Source: Mycolicibacterium pyrenivorans (GTDB lineage: Bacteria; Actinomycetota; Actinomycetes; Mycobacteriales; Mycobacteriaceae). Taken from it: 54,002 nt of DNA. The stretch is taken from positions 1 to 54,002 of the forward strand of contig NZ_JACKSH010000010.1 in NCBI RefSeq assembly GCF_025821625.1, in the 5' to 3' direction. The notes under the pieces were generated by a model, which was given only the letters and a program-made list of their open reading frames with translations, was not told the origin of the DNA and ran no database searches. The position numbers were made by a program, and so were the translations under genes. Below, in pieces: positions 32,634 to 44,100 of the stretch. Within the stretch, counting starts at the first letter, position 1. Each line of letters begins with the position of its first letter.

Positions 32634-33995
32634 ATGCCGCTGACCGACGGTGACACGATCGCCGGCTATACGATCCTGCGGATGCTGGGCGCGGGTGGCA
32701 TGGGTGAGGTGTATCTGGCCCAGCACCCGAGGTTGCCGCGCCAGGATGCGCTGAAGGTCTTGTCGACGACGGTCTGCGCCGACAGCGAGTACCGGGAGCG
32801 GTTCAACAGGGAGGCCGACATCGCGGCCACGCTGTGGCATCCGCACATCGTCGCGGTGCACGACCGTGGCGAGTACGAAGGCCGCCTCTGGATCTCGATG
32901 GACCATGTCGAGGGCACCGACGCCGCCCGGCTTCTCGCCGAGCGGTACCCCGACGGCATGCCGCCGGATCTGGTGGTGCGACTGGTGACGGCCGTCGGAG
33001 AGGCGCTCGACTACGCGCACCAGCGAGGCCTGCTGCACCGCGACGTCAAGCCCGCCAACATCCTGATCGCCGATCCGGGGACCGATGACGAGCGGATCAT
33101 GCTCGCGGACTTCGGTATTGCGCGCAGGGTCGGGGAAGTCAGCGCGCTGACGGGGACGAACATGACGGTGGGGACCGTCGCGTACTCGGCGCCCGAACAG
33201 CTCACCGCCGACGAACGGATCGACGGGCGCGCCGACCAGTACGCGTTGGCGGCCACGGCGTTTCAGCTGCTGACCGGGTCGCCGCCGTTCCAGCATTCCA
33301 ACCCGGCGATCGTCATCAGCCAGCACCTGACCGCCCGGCCGCCGTCGATCGCCGTGCACCGGCCCGAATTGTCTTCGCTGGGAGCGGCTTTCGACAAAGC
33401 GCTGGCGAAGTCACCGGCGGACCGTTTCGAGCGGTGTGCGGACTTCGCCCGTGCCCTAGGACGCCCGGCGGTCGGAGAAGGGAGCGACGGCGGGGCGACG
33501 GTGCTGGCGCCCGCCGCGCCGACGGGGCCGCGCCACGCGAAGGGGCCCACGGCGACGCGCACCCGGCGACGCGCACCGGTGGTGCTGGCACTGGTGTTGG
33601 CGTTGATCGCCGCAGGCGCAGGGCTTTTCCTGATGTTCTACGAGCGACACGAGCGCCCCGACGCCGCCGAGGAGACCGCATCGTCGCCCGCCCCCGCCCC
33701 CGCCAACGTGACGTTGCCGGTCATCGTCGTCGGCGCCGATTGCGCGACGCTGGGTGCCGCCGGGGTCACCGAGGCCGGAGACCCGGCCTACTGTGCGCGG
33801 CTGGCATCGTCGGGTGCCCCGATCTGGTCGATGTACCCGGGCGAGGTTCCGCATCCTGCCGGGGCCGCTGCCGCGCCGGCCACCGAGGCGCCGGTGCTGG
33901 TGTGCATGGAGCAGACCGGGCAGACCCGTGTCGACTGCCACGACGACATCCTGCAGGAGAACGCCGACCCGGGCGCCAACGACCAGACGTCCTAG
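32634..33995 (+). CDS. Transmembrane Ser/Thr protein kinase (STPK) with extracytoplasmic sensor
   Basis: The protein has 453 residues. The kinase domain covers about 1-280: glycine loop GAGGMGEVY, catalytic Lys in DALKVL near 40, [10 protein letters not shown] near 135, DFGIAR near 158 and an activation loop with [18 protein letters not shown] juxtamembrane Pro/Thr/Arg-rich linker and one membrane helix at about 315-335 follow. The C-terminal 110 residues lie outside the cell and contain cysteines in [23 protein letters not shown] and RVDCHDD, a likely disulfide-bonded sensor. It resembles the PknF/PknJ group. Targets are unknown. Its place between two cell-wall operons is suggestive only. 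GAGGA precedes the ATG. Confidence 0.9.
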   Translation: MPLTDGDTIAGYTILRMLGAGGMGEVYLAQHPRLPRQDALKVLSTTVCADSEYRERFNREADIAATLWHPHIVAVHDRGEYEGRLWISMDHVEGTDAARLLAERYPDGMPPDLVVRLVTAVGEALDYAHQRGLLHRDVKPANILIADPGTDDERIMLADFGIARRVGEVSALTGTNMTVGTVAYSAPEQLTADERIDGRADQYALAATAFQLLTGSPPFQHSNPAIVISQHLTARPPSIAVHRPELSSLGAAFDKALAKSPADRFERCADFARALGRPAVGEGSDGGATVLAPAAPTGPRHAKGPTATRTRRRAPVVLALVLALIAAGAGLFLMFYERHERPDAAEETASSPAPAPANVTLPVIVVGADCATLGAAGVTEAGDPAYCARLASSGAPIWSMYPGEVPHPAGAAAAPATEAPVLVCMEQTGQTRVDCHDDILQENADPGANDQTS

Positions 33996-34004
33996 CCGCC
34001 CGAC

Positions 34005-34598
34005 TCAGATGGCGGGCAGTTCCAGCCAGTCGTCGACCATGAACGCGTCACCGCGGGCGACGACGCTGGCCCCGCCGCGACCCGGATAGTGCGCGCCATC
34101 CGGGGAGGACTGCCGGTAGTCGGGTTCGGGCATCAGGTAGCGGGCGTTGGGAAAGGTCGGCACCCACGAGGCGTCCCCGGCGGTGCCGCCGCCCGCGTCG
34201 GGGCGCCGGGTGTTCCAGCCGATGTGATCGGTGTGCAGGTGGGTGTTGATCACCACGTCGACGGCGGCGGGCTGCACACCCGCCTCGGCCAGTGCGCCGA
34301 GGAAGCCGGAGTCGAGGTGATCCAGCGGCGGCATGTGCGGTCGGTCTTTGCCGTTGCCGGCGCCGGTGTCCACGAGGATGGTCAGGCCGTCGACCTCGAC
34401 GACTCAGGTCTGGATGGCGATCTTCCCTTCGCCGGAGCCGCGCTCCCAGAACAGCGGCTCCAGCAACTCGGCGTTCTCCGGCCACGCATGCGCCGGGGTC
34501 TGGCCGAACAGCGAGGTGCGCATCTGGGCGCGGAGTTCCACCACCCGGGTCAGGGTGGCCTGACCCAATCTGACCCGACGGTAGACGGATTCGGTCAC
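34005..34598 (-). pseudogene. Metallo-beta-lactamase-fold hydrolase, broken by an in-frame TGA and shortened at the C-terminus
   Basis: The frame starts at a GTG (34598) that overlaps the embB stop by four bases. It reads 64 codons to GEGKIAIQT and then meets TGA at 34406-34404. It then continues in the same frame with VVEVDGLTILVDTGAGNGKDRP and the zinc motif NTHLHTDHIGWN. Relatives usually have Trp (TGG) where this TGA stands, from memory, so one base change explains the stop. The frame then ends at 34005 after only about 197 codons. Family members are near 280-300 residues and go on to a GHTPGH-type motif and further zinc ligands, which are absent here. There are thus two lesions, and a working enzyme is unlikely. 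It is the last cistron of the emb operon, converging on the kinase gene. Confidence 0.8.
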
Positions 34599-37500
34599 GG
34601 CGCGATCCGGATCGGGCCCGGCGACCACAACCCCGAGTGGGTCTGCGACCCCAGATCGACCTCGGCCGGCTCGGCGTCGACGATGGTGTCGAAGCGCCGC
34701 AGCGACCCCCAGTCCTGACCCCAGTCCTCGGACAGGTAGGTCGACATCACCGATGCGCGCAGCAGCAGGTCGGTGATGCCCAACAGACCGCCGTTCTCGC
34801 CGTCCTGCCAGGTGTCGGTGCTCTGCAGCTTGGCGAAGTAGTCGGGCGAGATGCGGAACTTGGGGATGTCGGTGACGCCGTTGGCGTGCAGCATCGGCTG
34901 CTGGCACGGGAACGCGAGCCCGACCGCCCAGTCCATCAGGACCGGTTGCTCGGAACCGATGTACTCCTGTACCGAACGCACCTCGGGCACCCGCGGCGGG
35001 GTCACCGCGATCCAATCGCCCTGACCCAGGTTCAGATCCTCGGCGATCACCCGGACCGCGACCGCGTCGTTGGGGATCTGCGAGCGTGGATATCGCAGGT
35101 TGCGCCACGACGGCGTCGGTCCGATGTCGAACGGGCTGACCCGGCCTGCGGGCTCCGGCGCTCCACCGGGACCGGGACGGGCGAATTCGAGTTCCACGGT
35201 CTGGCCGGAGGTGAAGCCCTCGGCGACGCTGTCACCGGCGATCGTTCCGGCGGCGGTGATCGCCACGAGCGGGTGCGCGTCGTCGGCGGCGGGCAGCTCG
35301 TACCACGCCGAGGCCAGCCGGCTCTCGCGTTGTGCCTCGGTCGAATACGTTCCGGCGACCGGGACCCGCGCGGGATCGAGGCCGTAGGGCAGCGGCACCC
35401 GCGAACCGTTGATGCCGGCCCGGGGCAGCCGGATCGACCGGTTCCAGTCCGCGTCGGTGCCGGGCTGCGGATTGTTCAGCCGGATGGCCTCGGCGATGAT
35501 CCGGTCGGGAACACCGTTGGGCGAGAAGCCCTCCGGGTCGGTTCCGCCGAGCGGACCCAGCGGGCCCCAGGATTGGCCCGGGGCGGGGGGCAGGGGCCGC
35601 AGGAAGCCGGCGTTCGAGTCGGGTTCGACCAGCACGTCGTCGGCCATGCCGCAGCCACCGACGAAGGCGCGCAGATTGGCCCAGCCGTTGGAGTAGGTGG
35701 GGTGCTGGCGCACCACCCCCACCAGCATCGAGGCCACGAACACCACGACCATGAACCCGGCGGCGATCGGTATCGGCGCGGTGGTCAGCGTGTCGACGAT
35801 CCGCGACTCCCGCCGGTCCGACACGTGCAACCAGAACGCCCAAAGCACCGCGATCGCACACAGCACGAAGAACACCGCGCTGACCGTCACCCCGCCCAGT
35901 TGAGGAACCGAGTTGTTGTACGGCGCACCGAAGTTGGAGACATACCACCAGCCGTTCGTAGACGCGAAGCACAGCGCCAACACGAAGAGCACCAGCGACA
36001 GGAACACCATCCGGTTCCGCGCCGAGCGCAGGACCACCGGCGACATCAACACCGTCGCCAGCGCCGCCATGGCGCCGCCGACCGCGGCGAACAGGCCGAA
36101 GTGGTGAATCCACTTGGTGGGGGTGAACATCAGGAAGAAGATCGTCGCGAAGATGACACCCATCAGCCGCCACGCCGGCCCGCGCGCGACCCCGGGAACC
36201 CGCTTGCGCCGCAACATCAGGAACAGCGACGGGAACAGGCACATCACGGTGAACAGGAAGGCGACGCGGCGCGAGATGGCGGCGTCGGTGGTCGGCAGGA
36301 TCAGGTAGTAGTAGCGCAGGATCTCGGTGAACCACTCCTGGCTGGGACCGACTGCGGTGCGAATCCTGGTCGCCTCCAACACCGTTGCCAGTGTCTGGTC
36401 GGCGAACACCACGGTCAGCACGATCGTGCCCGCGGCGAGCAGCGGCGCCACCAGCGGCCAGGTTCCGACGCTCTGACGCCGCCGGACCAGGATGCGCAGG
36501 ATCGGCCGGCCGCCGGCCACCAGCGCCGCCACCGCGATCAGACCGGTGGGCTGGATGCCCAGGGTGAACGCCGCGGTGGTGATCGCCAGCGCCGCCGGGG
36601 TCAACCTCCCCGAGGTGATGGCCCGCTCGATGAGCACGTAGGTGATCAGTGCGCCGGTGGCGATCTGCCCCTCTGGGCGAAGCCCGTTGTTGAACGGCAT
36701 CCACGCCGCCAACAGCACCAGCCCGGCCGCCCACATCGCCGCGCGGCTTCCCGAGACGGCGGGGCCCAGCCGGGGCAGCACCTCCCGGCTCAGCAGCAGC
36801 CAGCACACCAGCGCGCAGATCAGGTCGGGCAACCGGATCCAGATGCTGGCGTCGCTGATCCGGGTCATCAGCGCCAGCAGGTTGTAGTACCAGCCGAACG
36901 GGTCCTCCGGGCTGCCGAACCAGCGGAAGTAGTTCGACATGTAACCGGCGTGGTCGGCCACCCGGGCCATGCCGAGGATGTAGCCGTCGTCCGAGGAGTT
37001 GGCGCCGATGACATACCAGAGCGCGAACCCGCCGACCACGACTCCGTCGACGGGGCTGACGGTGCGCCAGCGCACCGGGATGACGCGGTGCATCCGGTGA
37101 CCGTCGAGCCGGTCCAATCGCCACAGCGCGAGCAGGGCGATGACGGTCGAGATGATCGCCAGCAGCATCGCCGTCAGCTTGAGCGCGGTCGGATGGGTGG
37201 TGAAACGGGTGTCGATCGTCGCCGAGAACTCCAGGCCGGGAGGCGCCGGTCCGGTCAGATCGGTGAACACCCCAACGATCGCGGGCCGCAGGTTCGGGTC
37301 GGCGAAGCCGGTGCGCTGGGGTGACCCGTCGGCCTTGGTCAGGCCGACGAACTCGGCGAAGGTGCCGTCCTGCGACGAGGTGATCTCGATGCTGGAACAG
37401 CCTGGGGCCGCTGCGGTCCCGGCGACCCGGTCCCGGCTCACGCTGGCCACCACGACGTTGCGGACGATCACGTCGACGCGCGACTCCGTGGTGGCCCCTG

Positions 37501-37834
37501 GGTCGGTGCGCTCTTCCCCGCCGGTGACGTTGATCAGCATCGCGTTCAGCGCAGCGTCCCGGCCTTCGGCGGGGGCGGTGCCCAGCACCAGGCCGCCGTC
37601 GTCGGGCATCGTCGCGACGACCTCGCAGGGCACCGTCACGGTCAGGCTCACCGGCGCCTGGGAGATCAGCGGCGCCGTGACGTTGCCCAGTTGCCCCTGC
37701 TGAGGCCAGTTCAGGGTTGCGGTGGTCTGGGTGACCGGCAGCAGCGGGGTGGCGACGGACAGCACGAAGCCGAGCAGTCCTGCGACCGTCGCGACCCAGC
37801 GGGCGATCCGCACGTCGTCGAAGGCCGGGCTCAC
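34595..37834 (-). CDS. embB: Arabinosyltransferase EmbB
   Basis: This 1079-residue GT-C membrane enzyme has about 15 helices and a large periplasmic C-terminal part with carbohydrate-binding modules. The catalytic acidic motif is SSDDGY, followed by [22 protein letters not shown]. The methionine in this last stretch is the one equivalent to Met306 of M. tuberculosis, where ethambutol-resistance changes occur, and it is unchanged. The conserved [11 protein letters not shown] loop is present. With EmbA it adds alpha-1,3 branched arabinose to arabinogalactan from decaprenylphosphoryl-arabinose. The GTG at 37834 overlaps the embA stop (GTGA). The N-terminus begins [19 protein letters not shown]. 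Confidence 0.96.
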   Translation of the reverse strand: MSPAFDDVRIARWVATVAGLLGFVLSVATPLLPVTQTTATLNWPQQGQLGNVTAPLISQAPVSLTVTVPCEVVATMPDDGGLVLGTAPAEGRDAALNAMLINVTGGEERTDPGATTESRVDVIVRNVVVASVSRDRVAGTAAAPGCSSIEITSSQDGTFAEFVGLTKADGSPQRTGFADPNLRPAIVGVFTDLTGPAPPGLEFSATIDTRFTTHPTALKLTAMLLAIISTVIALLALWRLDRLDGHRMHRVIPVRWRTVSPVDGVVVGGFALWYVIGANSSDDGYILGMARVADHAGYMSNYFRWFGSPEDPFGWYYNLLALMTRISDASIWIRLPDLICALVCWLLLSREVLPRLGPAVSGSRAAMWAAGLVLLAAWMPFNNGLRPEGQIATGALITYVLIERAITSGRLTPAALAITTAAFTLGIQPTGLIAVAALVAGGRPILRILVRRRQSVGTWPLVAPLLAAGTIVLTVVFADQTLATVLEATRIRTAVGPSQEWFTEILRYYYLILPTTDAAISRRVAFLFTVMCLFPSLFLMLRRKRVPGVARGPAWRLMGVIFATIFFLMFTPTKWIHHFGLFAAVGGAMAALATVLMSPVVLRSARNRMVFLSLVLFVLALCFASTNGWWYVSNFGAPYNNSVPQLGGVTVSAVFFVLCAIAVLWAFWLHVSDRRESRIVDTLTTAPIPIAAGFMVVVFVASMLVGVVRQHPTYSNGWANLRAFVGGCGMADDVLVEPDSNAGFLRPLPPAPGQSWGPLGPLGGTDPEGFSPNGVPDRIIAEAIRLNNPQPGTDADWNRSIRLPRAGINGSRVPLPYGLDPARVPVAGTYSTEAQRESRLASAWYELPAADDAHPLVAITAAGTIAGDSVAEGFTSGQTVELEFARPGPGGAPEPAGRVSPFDIGPTPSWRNLRYPRSQIPNDAVAVRVIAEDLNLGQGDWIAVTPPRVPEVRSVQEYIGSEQPVLMDWAVGLAFPCQQPMLHANGVTDIPKFRISPDYFAKLQSTDTWQDGENGGLLGITDLLLRASVMSTYLSEDWGQDWGSLRRFDTIVDAEPAEVDLGSQTHSGLWSPGPIRIAP

Positions 37835-40800
37835 GGGAGGGCCCTGATCGGTCCGCCGCGACTCCAGCCGAACACTCTCGTGGTCCACTCTTCGATCACC
37901 GCGTTCGGCGCCTCATCACCCGGCACCACCCGGATGTACCGCTCGATCGCTCCCCAGTCCCGGTACCAGTCGTTGCGCAGGTACGTCGGGATCGCCGATG
38001 TCCGCAGCAGCGCCTGGATGAACAGGAACGGCCCGCCGTCATCGGCGGACTGCCACTGATTCGACGAGGACACCATCTGCTTGAAGTTCGGCAGGATCCG
38101 GTACTCCGGAAGCTCGGCCACCCCGAGGTGCTCGGAGAACGGCCGCTGGCACGGGAAGTTGGCGGCGGTGGCGATGTCCATGAGCACCGGGGTCCGGGTT
38201 CCGAGGAACTCCTGCGCGGTCTGCAGCACCGGCGCGCGCGGCGGGGTGAACGCGAACCACTGGTCATCGGAGAGGTTCGGGTCGTCGGCGACGATGCGGG
38301 CCACGTTGGCCTCCGGCGGCGCCCACGCCAGCGGGAAGCGCAGGTTGCGCCACGCCTTCTGCTGGAAGATGTCGATCGGCTGGACCTCGTCGAGTTCCTG
38401 ATACGACCCGTCTGGCCGGTGCACGCCCCATTGCAGCTTCAGCGACTGGCCGTAGTTGAACGAGCCGTCTTCCTCGTAGTACCAGATCGCACCCGCGGCG
38501 GCGACGGTCACCAACGGCCGGTCCGGGGAGCGTGGCGGCAGCTGATACCACGCCGAGGTCGCCTCGGCGGCAAGGGTGTTCTCGTCGTAGCTGCCCATGA
38601 CCGGGGTGCGCTTCGGGTCGAGCCCGAACGGCAGGAACACCCTGGACCCGTTGACGCCCTCAGGGCCGTAGCCACCTCCGGTGCCCGCGGCGTAGCCGAC
38701 GCCGATGTTCGGTTTGTCGACGGGCCCGTCGGAGTTCACCAATCCCGGGTTGGCCGCCACGGGCTCGGCCGGCTCGAGGGTGTCGCTGACCCCGTTCGGG
38801 GTGAAGCCCACGGGGTCCTCGCCGCCCAGCGGGCCGTATTCGCCGAAGCGCTGGCCCGGGACGGGTCGCAGCATGCCCGCGTTGGTGTCCGGCTCGACGA
38901 GGACGTGGTCGGCCATCGCGCAGCTGTCCGGGGACAGGCCCGACGTCAGCGCCGACAGGTTCGCCGCACCGGTGGTGTACACGGGGTAGCGGCCTGCGGT
39001 CGCCTTGAGCATGGAGGCCACCGAGAGCACGACCATGATGGTGGCGACGACGAGCAGCGGGGTGGACGCCAGCGCCCGGTTGCGTCCGGTGTCGGCCACC
39101 TGCGTGTGGCCTGCGTAATCCATCCGGAAGTGCAGCCAGCCGGCGAGCAGACCACCGGCGATCGCCAGCACCAGGAAGATCGTCGTGACCGGCTGGCCGA
39201 CGATGACGGGTTGCTTGTCGAACCACGGCACCCCGTAGTTGCCGACGTAGAACCAGCCGTTGATGCCCGAGGTCGCCCACGCCAGCACGAACAGCAGTGC
39301 CGTGACGTAGAGGGCGAGGTTGCGTCGGCTGTGCAGCCCGACGCGGGCGAACGCGAACGCGGTGACCCCGCCCAGCGCACCCGCCAGGCCGGCGAAGACG
39401 CCGAACTGCACCGCCCACTTCGTCGGGGTGAACGTCAGCAGCAGCAGGCCGATCGCCGTCGTCCCGGCGAGCCGCCACACCGGTCCGTTGACCGCACCGG
39501 GCACCGTGCCCCGCCGCAACAGCACCATCAGCAGGCCGAACAGGCACAGCAGCAGGATCAGCACGGAGAAGCGCCGGGTCAGGGAGCCGTCCACGCTGTC
39601 CTCGACGGTGAGGAAGTAAAAGCGCAGGAAGTCCTGGTACCAGGGGAGGGTGGGTCCGACGACGTACTTGATGCGGGCGGATTCGGCGACGGTGGCCAGG
39701 GTCTGGTCGCGGAACACGACGACGAAGATCAGCGACGCCGAAGACAGCAGAGCCAGCAGCGGGGCCACTTGGGCCGCGCGCCCGTCCGTGGCACGGCGCT
39801 CGGAGACGACCCGCGCGATGGCGCGCGCACCCACCAGCAGCGGCGCCAGCGCGACCAGGCCCTGGGGAGCCAACGTCACCGAGAACACCGCGATCACGAT
39901 GGCCACCGCGACCGGCCACAGACGGCGCGATCCGATGGCTGTTTCCACGAGCATCCACACCGCGACCACGCCGAAGGCGATCAACGGTTCGGGACGCAGA
40001 CCGTTGTTGAAGGGCAGCCACGCGGCGAGGAAGACCGCGCCTGCGGTCCACACCGCGACCCTGTTGCGGGCGAGGCGTCCGCCGAGGCGCGGCAGCACGC
40101 AGCGGCTGATGATCAGCCAGGTGCCGATCGCGGCCGCGGTGGCGGGCAACCGCATCCAGATGCCTGCGGTGCTGATCGACGCCAGTTGCGCCAGGACGCT
40201 CTGATACCAGTCGAACGGCGCTTCCGACGCGCCGAAGTAGCGGAAGTAATTGGCGGTGTAGCCGGCTTCCCCGGACACCCGGGCGATGGTCAGGTTGTAG
40301 CCGTCGTCCGACGACTGCGGCCCCACCAGATGCCACACCAGCAGCGTGCCGACCACGCCGGCGTCGGCAAGCCAGGTCGACAGCCCGACCCGGCGGCGGC
40401 GGCGCAGGTCCCGCGGCAGGTGCCTGCCCGATCTGCGGTCCAGCAGTGCGAGCCCGATGATCGAGGCCACCACGCACGTCACGCCGAGGACCATCACCGC
40501 GAGCTTCAGCGCCGTCGGGCTCGTGATGAACCGGGTGTCGATGTCGACCCTGGCCGACAGCCCGTTATCGGCGGGCACCTCGAGGTCGGTGAAGATGCCC
40601 GCGACCTGTGGCCGCTTCTCCGGCGCGAGAGTGCCGGTGGCCCCCGGGATCCCGACGAAGTCGGCGCCGACCGCGCCGACGCCGGCCCACAGCCGGATCG
40701 TGCTGCAGGCGCCCGACTCGACCGCGTCGCGCGGCGCCACCGCGGCCACCGAGTCGCGGAAGGCGACCACGACGCTGTCGGCGTAGGCGCGGACGGACAG

Positions 40801-41091
40801 GCCGTTGCGGCCGGCCTCGATGCCGCCGGGCGGGATCGTGGAGAACACCAGCCCGCCGTCGTCGGGCAGCGTGGCCACGGCCCGGCAGGGAATGGAGACG
40901 TCGAGTGACTTGGGGGCGCCCGACACCAGCGGTGCGGTGATGTCGCTGACGAATCCTTCGGCGTTGGGCGCCTGCGGCCACAGGATCGTGGCGGTGGTCT
41001 GCTTGACCGGCAACAGTGGTGTCAGCGCGCACAGGAGGATGCCGAGTAGACCCGCGACGATCGCGACGAGGCGGGCAGTCCGGTCAGGCAC
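37831..41091 (-). CDS. embA: Arabinosyltransferase EmbA
   Basis: This protein of about 1086 residues is paralogous to EmbB and EmbC, with [13 protein letters not shown] as the catalytic acidic loop, NNGLRPEP and [11 protein letters not shown]. It works with EmbB to build the terminal hexa-arabinofuranosyl motif of arabinogalactan. I choose the GTG at 41091 ([14 protein letters not shown]). A TTG at 41100 is also in frame but overlaps a TACCCT that could be a -10 box placed 8 bases ahead of the GTG. The gap to embC is 21 bases. The stop overlaps embB. Confidence 0.95.
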   Translation of the reverse strand: MPDRTARLVAIVAGLLGILLCALTPLLPVKQTTATILWPQAPNAEGFVSDITAPLVSGAPKSLDVSIPCRAVATLPDDGGLVFSTIPPGGIEAGRNGLSVRAYADSVVVAFRDSVAAVAPRDAVESGACSTIRLWAGVGAVGADFVGIPGATGTLAPEKRPQVAGIFTDLEVPADNGLSARVDIDTRFITSPTALKLAVMVLGVTCVVASIIGLALLDRRSGRHLPRDLRRRRRVGLSTWLADAGVVGTLLVWHLVGPQSSDDGYNLTIARVSGEAGYTANYFRYFGASEAPFDWYQSVLAQLASISTAGIWMRLPATAAAIGTWLIISRCVLPRLGGRLARNRVAVWTAGAVFLAAWLPFNNGLRPEPLIAFGVVAVWMLVETAIGSRRLWPVAVAIVIAVFSVTLAPQGLVALAPLLVGARAIARVVSERRATDGRAAQVAPLLALLSSASLIFVVVFRDQTLATVAESARIKYVVGPTLPWYQDFLRFYFLTVEDSVDGSLTRRFSVLILLLCLFGLLMVLLRRGTVPGAVNGPVWRLAGTTAIGLLLLTFTPTKWAVQFGVFAGLAGALGGVTAFAFARVGLHSRRNLALYVTALLFVLAWATSGINGWFYVGNYGVPWFDKQPVIVGQPVTTIFLVLAIAGGLLAGWLHFRMDYAGHTQVADTGRNRALASTPLLVVATIMVVLSVASMLKATAGRYPVYTTGAANLSALTSGLSPDSCAMADHVLVEPDTNAGMLRPVPGQRFGEYGPLGGEDPVGFTPNGVSDTLEPAEPVAANPGLVNSDGPVDKPNIGVGYAAGTGGGYGPEGVNGSRVFLPFGLDPKRTPVMGSYDENTLAAEATSAWYQLPPRSPDRPLVTVAAAGAIWYYEEDGSFNYGQSLKLQWGVHRPDGSYQELDEVQPIDIFQQKAWRNLRFPLAWAPPEANVARIVADDPNLSDDQWFAFTPPRAPVLQTAQEFLGTRTPVLMDIATAANFPCQRPFSEHLGVAELPEYRILPNFKQMVSSSNQWQSADDGGPFLFIQALLRTSAIPTYLRNDWYRDWGAIERYIRVVPGDEAPNAVIEEWTTRVFGWSRGGPIRALP

Positions 41092-41099
41092 GAGGGTCA

Positions 41100-41105
41100 A
41101 GGGTA
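41100..41105 (-). promoter_or_regulatory. Candidate internal -10 box upstream of embA
   Basis: On the minus strand TACCCT lies 8 bases before the GTG at 41091, in the short embC-embA gap. It could give a leaderless embA-embB transcript apart from the full operon. No Shine-Dalgarno sequence is seen. Confidence 0.35.
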
Positions 41106-41112
41106 GGCGACG

Positions 41113-44100
41113 TCAACTCAGACGCAGCGGCGCCGGGCTCCACAGACCGCTGCGCGTCACCGAACCGAGATCAAGCCTGGCGGCTTCGGCGTCGGGGTAG
41201 AAGGGGGTGAACTGCTGCAGCGCGCCCCAGTCGCGGAACCAGTCGTGTTTCAGATAGGTGGGGACACTGGTGGAGCGCAGCAGGAGTTCGGTGATGCCCA
41301 GCGGGCCGCCGCCGAGGTAGTCCATCACCGGGGAGTTGGCCTCGGCGCCGAACCGGTCGGGCAGGATGCGCCACTTGGGCACCTCGATGACGCCGTTGCG
41401 GTGGTCGAAGGGGCGTTGGCAGGGGAATGCCAGTCCCACCAGCCAGTCGAGGAACACCGGGTCGGTCGAGCCGACGACGTCCTGGAGGGTGCGCAGCTCG
41501 GGAATCCGCGGCGGCGTGAGGGCGATCCAGTGCTCGGGGCTGAGGTCGTCGTCGGTGGCGACCAGCCGGATGCGGGTGGCATCGGCGGGGATCGCCGACA
41601 GCGGCGCGCGCAGGTTGCGCCACGCCGGGGCGGCACCCACGTCGCCGAACGTGATGTCGCCCGCCGGCTCCCCGTCGGGACCGGCCCACTGGGCGATCAC
41701 CTCGCCGGAGTCGAACCGCCCTGCCGCGGACACCACGAGCAGGGAGTCGTCGCGGTCGTTCTCGCTCCACCCGGCGGGCAGTTCATACCAGGCCGACCGC
41801 AGGACCGCAGGCTGCTGCGTCCCGCTGCGCCAGCTACCCAGCACCGGGGTGCGGGCGGGGTCGAGGCCGTAGGGGAGACGGGCCCGGGAGCCGTTCACCC
41901 CTGCGGCGGCGGTGGTGCCGCCCTCGGTGCCCGCCTCGGTCTCGGTGTCGACGCCGCTGTCGGTGTCGGCGAAGTTGCCCGCGCCGGACTCCTCCATCAC
42001 CGGGTCGGCCGACACGTCGGACGGAATCCCGTTGGGGCCGAAACCTTCTGTGTTGCCTGCGGTGGCCGAGCCCAAGGCCTCGCCGACCGGCACGTCGATG
42101 GGGGTGAGCAGGCCGTCGTTGGGATCCTGTTCGACCATGACGTCCTCGGCCATGCCGCAGGTCTTGCCGGTGAGGGCCTCGAGATTGGACCGGCCGACCG
42201 TCCACGCCGGGTACTGGCCCGTCATCGCCACGGTCAGCGACACCACCTCGAAGGTCACCAGCGCCCACGTGGCGATCGCCAACGGCGCCTGGGCGATGGC
42301 CCCCCATCGTCGCGGGCCACCGTTGGGCGGTGAACCGGCCCGGCCCGAGAAGTGGAACCACGCGGCGATGAGCAGCGCCACGACCGACAGGCCGAGCAGG
42401 ATGGTGGTGAAGCCGAACTTCCACTCCGGGAAGTCATTCGACCACGGCACCCCGAAGTTCGAGACGTACCACCAGCCGTTCACCGTCGCGAACGACAGCG
42501 CGGTGATGAACAGCACCGCCGCGGCGAACAGCGTGCGGTTGCGGCGCGATCGCATCGCGACCGCCGACACGGCCACCGCGGCCAGGGCGCCGAGAGACCC
42601 GGCCAGACCGGCGAAGACGCCGAAGTGGTGGGTCCACTTGGTGGGGGTGAACATCATCGCCAGGAACGAGATGATGGTGATGCCGACGATGCGCCTGCTC
42701 GGGCCGAGGGCCGTCCCCGGGATCCTGCCCTTGCGCAACGACATCGCGACCGCGACCGCGAGCGCCAGCAGCAGCGTCAGCACGGCGAACCGGCGCGCCA
42801 CGGAGCCGTCGGGGCTGGTGGTGAACAGCCGTGAGTACCGGATGTGTTCGTCGAACCAGGCAAGGCTCGGGCCCACCGCCGACTTGAAGCTACTGGCCTG
42901 GAGTTCGGAGGCCAGGGTCTGGTCGCGGAAGATCAGGAAGATGGCGACGGTGCCCGCGGCGGCGATGGGGGCCAGCAACGCCCAGTATCCGAAACGCGAA
43001 GTATGCGCGGCCACAATGGTTTTCAACGGGCCGATGGCGACCAGTAGGGCGCCGACGGCGGCGATGCCGGTGGGTCCGGAGAACAGCGTCAGCGCGCCGA
43101 TGATGATCGCGACCGCAACCGGCAGCAGCCTGCTGGTCGCGACGCCGCGCTCGACCGAGCACCACGTCAGCAGGATGCCCAGCGCGATGATCGGTTCGGG
43201 GCGCAGCCCGTTGTTCAGCGGCAGCCAGAACGCGAGGAACAGCCCGGCGGCCGTCCACACCGCGGCCTGGCTGTGTTTGACGGCGGAGCCCAGTCGGGGG
43301 ATGACCTCACGGCTGATCACCCACCAGCACGCCAGGCCCATCAGCAGCGTGGGCAGCCGCATCCACACGCTGGTGGTGCTGACGTTGGCCCACACCGCGA
43401 GCAGGTCGTAGTACCAGCCGAACGGCGCTTCGGGGGTGCCGAACCAGCGGTAGTAGTTCGCCATGTACCCGGCGTTCTCGGACACCCGGGCCATCGTCAG
43501 GATGTAGCCGTCGTCGGCGGTGTTGGCGCCGACGAAGTGCCACCACACCAGCACCGCCGTCACCACGCCGTCGAGCGGTTTCATCGACCACCACCGCGGC
43601 GGCAGGAAGCGCCGGTGCCGCATGCCGTCGGCGTTGTCGAGGACGTGCAGTGCGCCGAGGGCGACGATCGTCATGGCGACGCCGACGATCATCGCGAGCA
43701 GTTTCAGCAGCGTCGGGGAGGTGCTGTAGCGCGTGTCGACCGTCGCCGAGAACTGCAGGCCGGGAGGCGCGGGGCCGGACAGGTCGGTGAACACCCCGAC
43801 GATCTGGGGCCGGAAGTCGTAGCCGCTGCGCTCACCGCGCAGCGGTTCACCGGGCTGATCGCTGTCGGGTCCGTTGGTGAGGCCGACGAACTCGCCGGTC
43901 ACCCGGTCGGCGTGCGCGGTGAATGTCAGCTCCCGGCATGCGGGGCTGAGCACCTGACTCAACGGCGCGCTGACCACCGGCGTGTTGCGGACGATGACGA
44001 GCAGGTCGTTGTTCACCCGCTCGATGAGCAGGCCGCGGTCGATGGCGTTGGGTGCCTGCTTGGGCACGGTGGACAGCAGCACCGAGCGGCCGGGCCGGTC

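Noticed and set aside
34404..34406. The TGA as a selenocysteine codon
   Set aside because: Selenocysteine is not expected here: relatives appear to have Trp, the codon is not at a catalytic site, and the gene is also missing its C-terminal half.
34637..37324. An 895-codon open frame on the plus strand
   Set aside because: It lies wholly antisense to embB. Its translation is Arg/His/Gln/Gly-rich low-complexity sequence typical of high-GC shadow frames, while the minus strand shows clear Emb motifs.
38128..40908. A 926-codon open frame on the plus strand
   Set aside because: It is antisense to embA and has the same shadow composition, with no domain or start signal.
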